Assembly: GCA_003255025.1 (NCBI GenBank)
Contig: QANY01009110.1
Location: 992,001 to 1,056,000, forward strand
Origin: Datisca glomerata
Lineage: Eukaryota; Streptophyta; Magnoliopsida; Cucurbitales; Datiscaceae
Reading direction: 5' to 3'
DNA length: 64,000 bases
Every line of letters starts with the position of its first letter. The first letter of the stretch is position 1. The notes under the pieces are model-generated. The model was not told where the DNA came from, searched no databases, and worked only from the letters and a program-made list of their open reading frames with translations. The translations under genes were made by a program, and so were the position numbers. This document shows, in pieces, positions 60,368-64,000 of this stretch.

Positions 60368-60499
60368 CATGTCAATCACTGATTTTGAATCAGAGATTGA
60401 CATGGACTACTGTATTAGCACTACCGTGGAACAAGGCACACGGTAGTGCCTCACGACACGACAGTGGTGCATTGAAACTACAGTGTCATGAGACACTGT
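60368..60499. repeat. Three consecutive hairpin-forming inverted repeats
   Basis: 60368-60384 pairs with 60388-60404 (17 bp, one mismatch, 3-nt loop). GCACTACCGTG at 60418-60428 pairs perfectly with 60439-60449. ACAGTGTC at 60480-60487 pairs perfectly with 60492-60499 around an ATGA loop. They lie between the copia element and the Mutator-like element. The neighbourhood has further CACTAC/GTAGTG words. Confidence 0.75.
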
Positions 60500-61639
60500 G
60501 ACTCCTCATAGCACACTGCAATGTCGTGTGGCACTACAGCGTTGTACAATTACATTGGGTCCCACTTTAATTGCACATTTGTAATTAATTTTTTTATGTA
60601 AATCCCTAAAAAATCTGATATGTCATTATCTAGAAAATATATTGATATTATTCTTATTGGTTTCAGTGTGCTAACAACACAGTTGCAATCGGGGGTGAAA
60701 CTCTCTGAGATTAAAAGTTACTCAAAAAGCTCTATGATGAACTTTTAATTATTTTTTTGTCAGAGTTTTGTCTCACAAATTAATCCTTCTCAAAAATATA
60801 GAAATCTCATGTGCAGAATACATCTAGAGACAGAAAAGTGTGCTTGATATATTCTACATGCCCACACACGTCCTAGTGTGTTGGAGGATTGGCTTAAAAG
60901 ATCGTGGCGTGGATCTCGATGTCTATCGTTTGTGGGAGAGAAAGATCATTGTATTGATTGGACTACAAGAGGTATATTATATATATGTGCATGTCTTTGA
61001 TTTAATATATAAATATATAATAGATTCAATCTGAAAATGTGTTTTTCAATTAAAAAATTTTCATCATTGGGATCTGCGACGATGTGATCGTTTATCATTT
61101 TATATTTTTTTTAAACTCCATCACACCTTCCACGTTCGTTGCCGTGGATTCTAACATGTATAGGGTTTCGCAATCTGGTTTAGGGTTTTGCATTCTAGTT
61201 TAGGGTTTGACCATATATTGTTTAAAGTTTTATTGTTTTGTATGTAGTGTATTCTGAGTTGATATATCTGTAGTGTATTCTGAGTGATTAAATATTGTAT
61301 TCTATATTGAGATTATGAGATAAATTACTGTATTCTGAGTTGGTATATTTGTAATGTATTTTGTATTCTATATTCTATGTTGTTTTCTATGCTCTTTATA
61401 TTGTAGTGTTTAAATATTGTTTTATCTATAGTGATTAAATATTATCTTCCATACTGAGATTCTGAGATTGTATAGTGTAGTGTATTCTGAGATTTATTTC
61501 CTTACTATTTTGATAGCCTAAGATTTCATATTATCTTTCATACTGATATTGCATATTGTCTTTCATACTGAGATCCTGAGATTGCATATTGTAGTGTATT
61601 CTGAGATGTATTTACACAATGTTGTCTGTAGTGTATTCA
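60500..61639. other. Non-coding DNA before the Mutator-like pseudogene, with telo-box and repeated words
   Basis: TTTAGGGTTT occurs twice (about 61180 and 61200) as a plant telo-box-like motif. From 61245 to 61640 the words GTAGTGTATTCTGAG and CATACTGAGAT recur several times. It may be promoter and 5' leader of the transposase gene. Confidence 0.45.
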
Positions 61640-63620
61640 AGTGATTCTGATGATCCTGATTTTATTGAGTCTATGTCAAATGATGCTAAAACAATTGATG
61701 ATGAGTTGTGATGTTGAACCAGAAGTAGAACATAGTTTTACTTGTACTGATTTTAATGTAGTTGACACTAAAGATGACAACTCACATGAATTAAGAAGTT
61801 TGGATAATGAGTCAGATGGAGATGGTGTAAGGTGTAGGAATAGACCTAGGAATCCCAAGTTTTTCCCTGAAACAGATATAAGAGATGTTCAATTCAAATA
61901 GGGCATGTTGTTTTGGTATGTAACTGAGTTTAGGCAGGCTGTGAGAGAATACTCTATTAAGAGTGGTAGGGTTCTAAGATTTACGAAGAATGATAGGGAC
62001 AAGATTAATGTTGCATGTTCTAATGGGTGTCCTTGGTTTGTATATGTATCTTTACAAAGAGATGGGAGAAAATTTCAAATTAAGTCTTTCAATGATGTCC
62101 ATAATTGTAGTAGGACATTTAAGAATAGGTTTGCCAGTTCAAGTTGGCTGTCACTTAATATTTGGGGCTTTGAGAAATGCAACTCACATGAGTGTAAGTG
62201 CCATGCAAAATGCTATACAGAATGATCGTATGGTGTTGGTGTCAAGGATGTAAGTTTGGAGAGCCAAGAGAAAGGCTACACTTATGATTCAAAGATCATA
62301 TGATGACTAATTTAGCCAACTGTGGGATTATATTGAGGAGCTAAAAGGGTTATTGAGGGTAGTTGTGTTTTTATAAAAATTGAGGTTGGTAGAGGTGGTA
62401 GACTTAAGTTTCAAAGGCTGTATATTTGTTTGGGAGCTTGTAAGAAGGGCTTTAAAGAGGGTTGTAGGCCAGTGATTGATCTGGATGAGTGTCACATTAA
62501 AGGTCCCCATCCAAGACATTTATTGACTGCAGTGGGAATATATGGAAATATCTCACTGTTCCTAATTTATTATGCTATAGTGGAGGTTGAAAACTGAGAG
62601 TCCAGGAGTGGTTTTTTACTACTTTGATTGATGATGTTGTAATTGTAAATAGTTACAAATGGACATTCATGAGTGATAAGCAAAAAGGGTTGAATTGTGC
62701 ATTGAAAAACATAGTACTCAATGCAAAGTACAGAAGTTGTGTCGCCATATGTATGCAATTTTTAATGAGGATTTCAAAGGTCGGGCACTAAAAACTAGAT
62801 TGTGGAGTTGTGCTAGGAGTATAAGAATAGTACAATTCTTGTCTGAAATGGAGAAGCTTAATAAAGAACATTTAGGGGCTTATGAATGGTTGTCTGCAAA
62901 ACTTCGAATTTCATGGACTAGGTCTCACTTTCAGACCTTACGCAAGTGAGATGTACTTTCAAACAACCTTTGTGAGTCATTTACTGCTATAATTTTGGAA
63001 GCTAGGGATAGGCCTATCCTGACTATGCTTGAAACAATTAGGTTATATCTGATGATTCGAATGGCAAAGAAAAGAGAGAGAGTTTCTAAGTGGAGTTGTA
63101 ATGTGTCTCCAAACGCATGTGCATCTGTTGAGAAGAATACTATAGATAGTGCATTTTGCCTACCTATATGTGCATGAGGAGGGAAATTTGAAGTATTTCA
63201 TGCTATTGGACCAGTTAATGTAGTAAACTTGGAGACAAAGACTTGTACTTATAAGAAATGAGATCTCACTAGTTTTCCATGCAGTCATGTCATAACTGTC
63301 ATAAGCTACAAACTAGATGATCCTCTTGCATATGTGGATAGTTGTTATACAAAAGAGGTCTATTTGAAGACATACGAGCTTGTCATTAACCCCATGACCA
63401 GTTTATAATTGTGGCTCAAATCTTCTAACAAATTTCTCCTACTTACATTAAACAGCCTGAGAGACCTAAGAAATTGAGGACTAGGGAGACTGGTGAACCT
63501 CCTAGACCCCTTGCATTGCATAATAGTAAATCTAGGGCTTGTGTAGAAATGAAATGCAAATAATGTGGTGAATTGGGTCACAATAAACGGACATGTAATA
63601 GGAGAAACGTACAAAAATAG
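61640..63620 (+). pseudogene. Mutator-like (MULE, MuDR family) transposase pseudogene
   Basis: Acidic N-terminus (SNDAKTIDDE-like, about 61675); MuDR DNA-binding region with FRQAVREYSIKSGRVLRFTK and CPWFVYVSLQRDGRKFQIKS (about 61930-62085); MULE transposase core (about 62280-62960) with VIDLDECH-like, WTFMSDKQKGL and AYEWLSAKLRISWTR segments in shifting frames; PILTMLETIRLYLMIRMAKK near 63015; SWIM zinc finger region (CTYKK...FPCSHV, about 63245-63290); and a terminal zinc knuckle remnant. MuDR transposases move Mutator elements by a DDE mechanism. Stops and shifts interrupt it at many points, so it is inactive. No terminal inverted repeats were identified inside the window. Confidence 0.8.
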
Positions 63621-63689
63621 TTAATACAATTAATTATGTTTTATTTATTCAATTGTAGTGTTTAAGTATGTTATGTTTTTTAATTATAG

Positions 63690-64000
63690 GCTTCACAACG
63701 TCTGGATCAGTGACTTCACAGAATGTTGAACCAGTGGCTTCATAGAATGCTTCCCAGATGCCAACAGTTAATACAATTAAATTATGTTTAATTTGCTAAT
63801 TATGATTAATTTGTTAACTTACATATTTTTTATAAATAATATGGTTCTATTGTTTAATTGTAGGCTTCTGAACTAGTGAAAAATGCATCCCAGAGGTCTG
63901 AACCAGTGGCAAATGCATCATTCCAAAAGTATGAACCAGTAGCAAATGACACTCAAAGGTCTGAACTAGTACAACCATCACTTTCCAAACTAGTAGCAAA
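63690..64000 (+). repeat. Degenerate short repeat after the MULE transposase
   Basis: Units containing (T/C)TGAACCAGTGGCAAATGCAT and close variants recur about six times up to the window end; on + they read as SEPVANA-like repeats. These may be the low-complexity C-terminal tail of the transposase, separated by intron-like AT-rich DNA (63780-63860). The feature runs off the window. Confidence 0.55.

Overview
The window is nuclear DNA of a flowering plant, probably a eudicot. It has an intron-bearing FLOWERING LOCUS T gene, AT-rich intergenic DNA, Ty1/copia, Ty3/gypsy, hAT, PIF/Harbinger-like and Mutator-like elements, endogenous pararetroviruses, and plastid and apparently mitochondrial fragments. 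Only two host genes look intact: a single-exon four-TM membrane protein (2437-2991, +) and an FT orthologue (exons between 34421 and 32223, -). A third host gene remnant (about 30830-31189, -) abuts a hAT insertion. Most other DNA is decayed mobile or viral sequence, and no sequence-identity values were computed.

Layout. 918-2098: non-autonomous hAT element. 2211-2991: membrane-protein gene and its promoter. 3391-25632: a 22-kb block of three broken caulimovirid (florendovirus-like) genomes. Copy A is on + and copies B and C are on -. A and B meet tail to tail at their promoters, and C runs head to tail into B with a repeat period near 7.54 kb. Stretches of related host DNA flank the block on both sides. 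27346-28165: Ty1/copia fragment. 28888-30827: hAT element with a perfect 8-bp target duplication. 32223-34421: FT. 35880-39132: PIF/Harbinger-like ends with a TTA duplication enclosing organellar DNA (plastid ndhK piece, group II intron domain V). 39650-45683: a large LTR element with no recognisable pol, an internal tandem repeat, and a plastid clpP fragment in its right LTR. 47940-50965: decayed Tat-type Ty3/gypsy pol. 52480-60351: a complete but broken Ty1/copia element with a perfect 5-bp duplication. 61640 to the end: Mutator-like transposase pseudogene.

Most interesting content. Viral copies B and C do not continue from reverse transcriptase into the RNase H seen in copy A. After the RT palm they carry about 75 unassigned residues and then an AlkB-like 2OG-Fe(II) dioxygenase domain, followed by the normal second ORF. 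Copy C keeps the HxD motif and the distal His; copy B keeps the distal His and the terminal Arg region. B and C also share a partial duplication of the RT active-site segment. AlkB domains are well known in plus-strand RNA plant viruses. I know of none described in a reverse-transcribing plant virus, so this looks like a distinct, probably replication-dependent lineage that captured an AlkB domain. All copies here are broken by stops and frameshifts.
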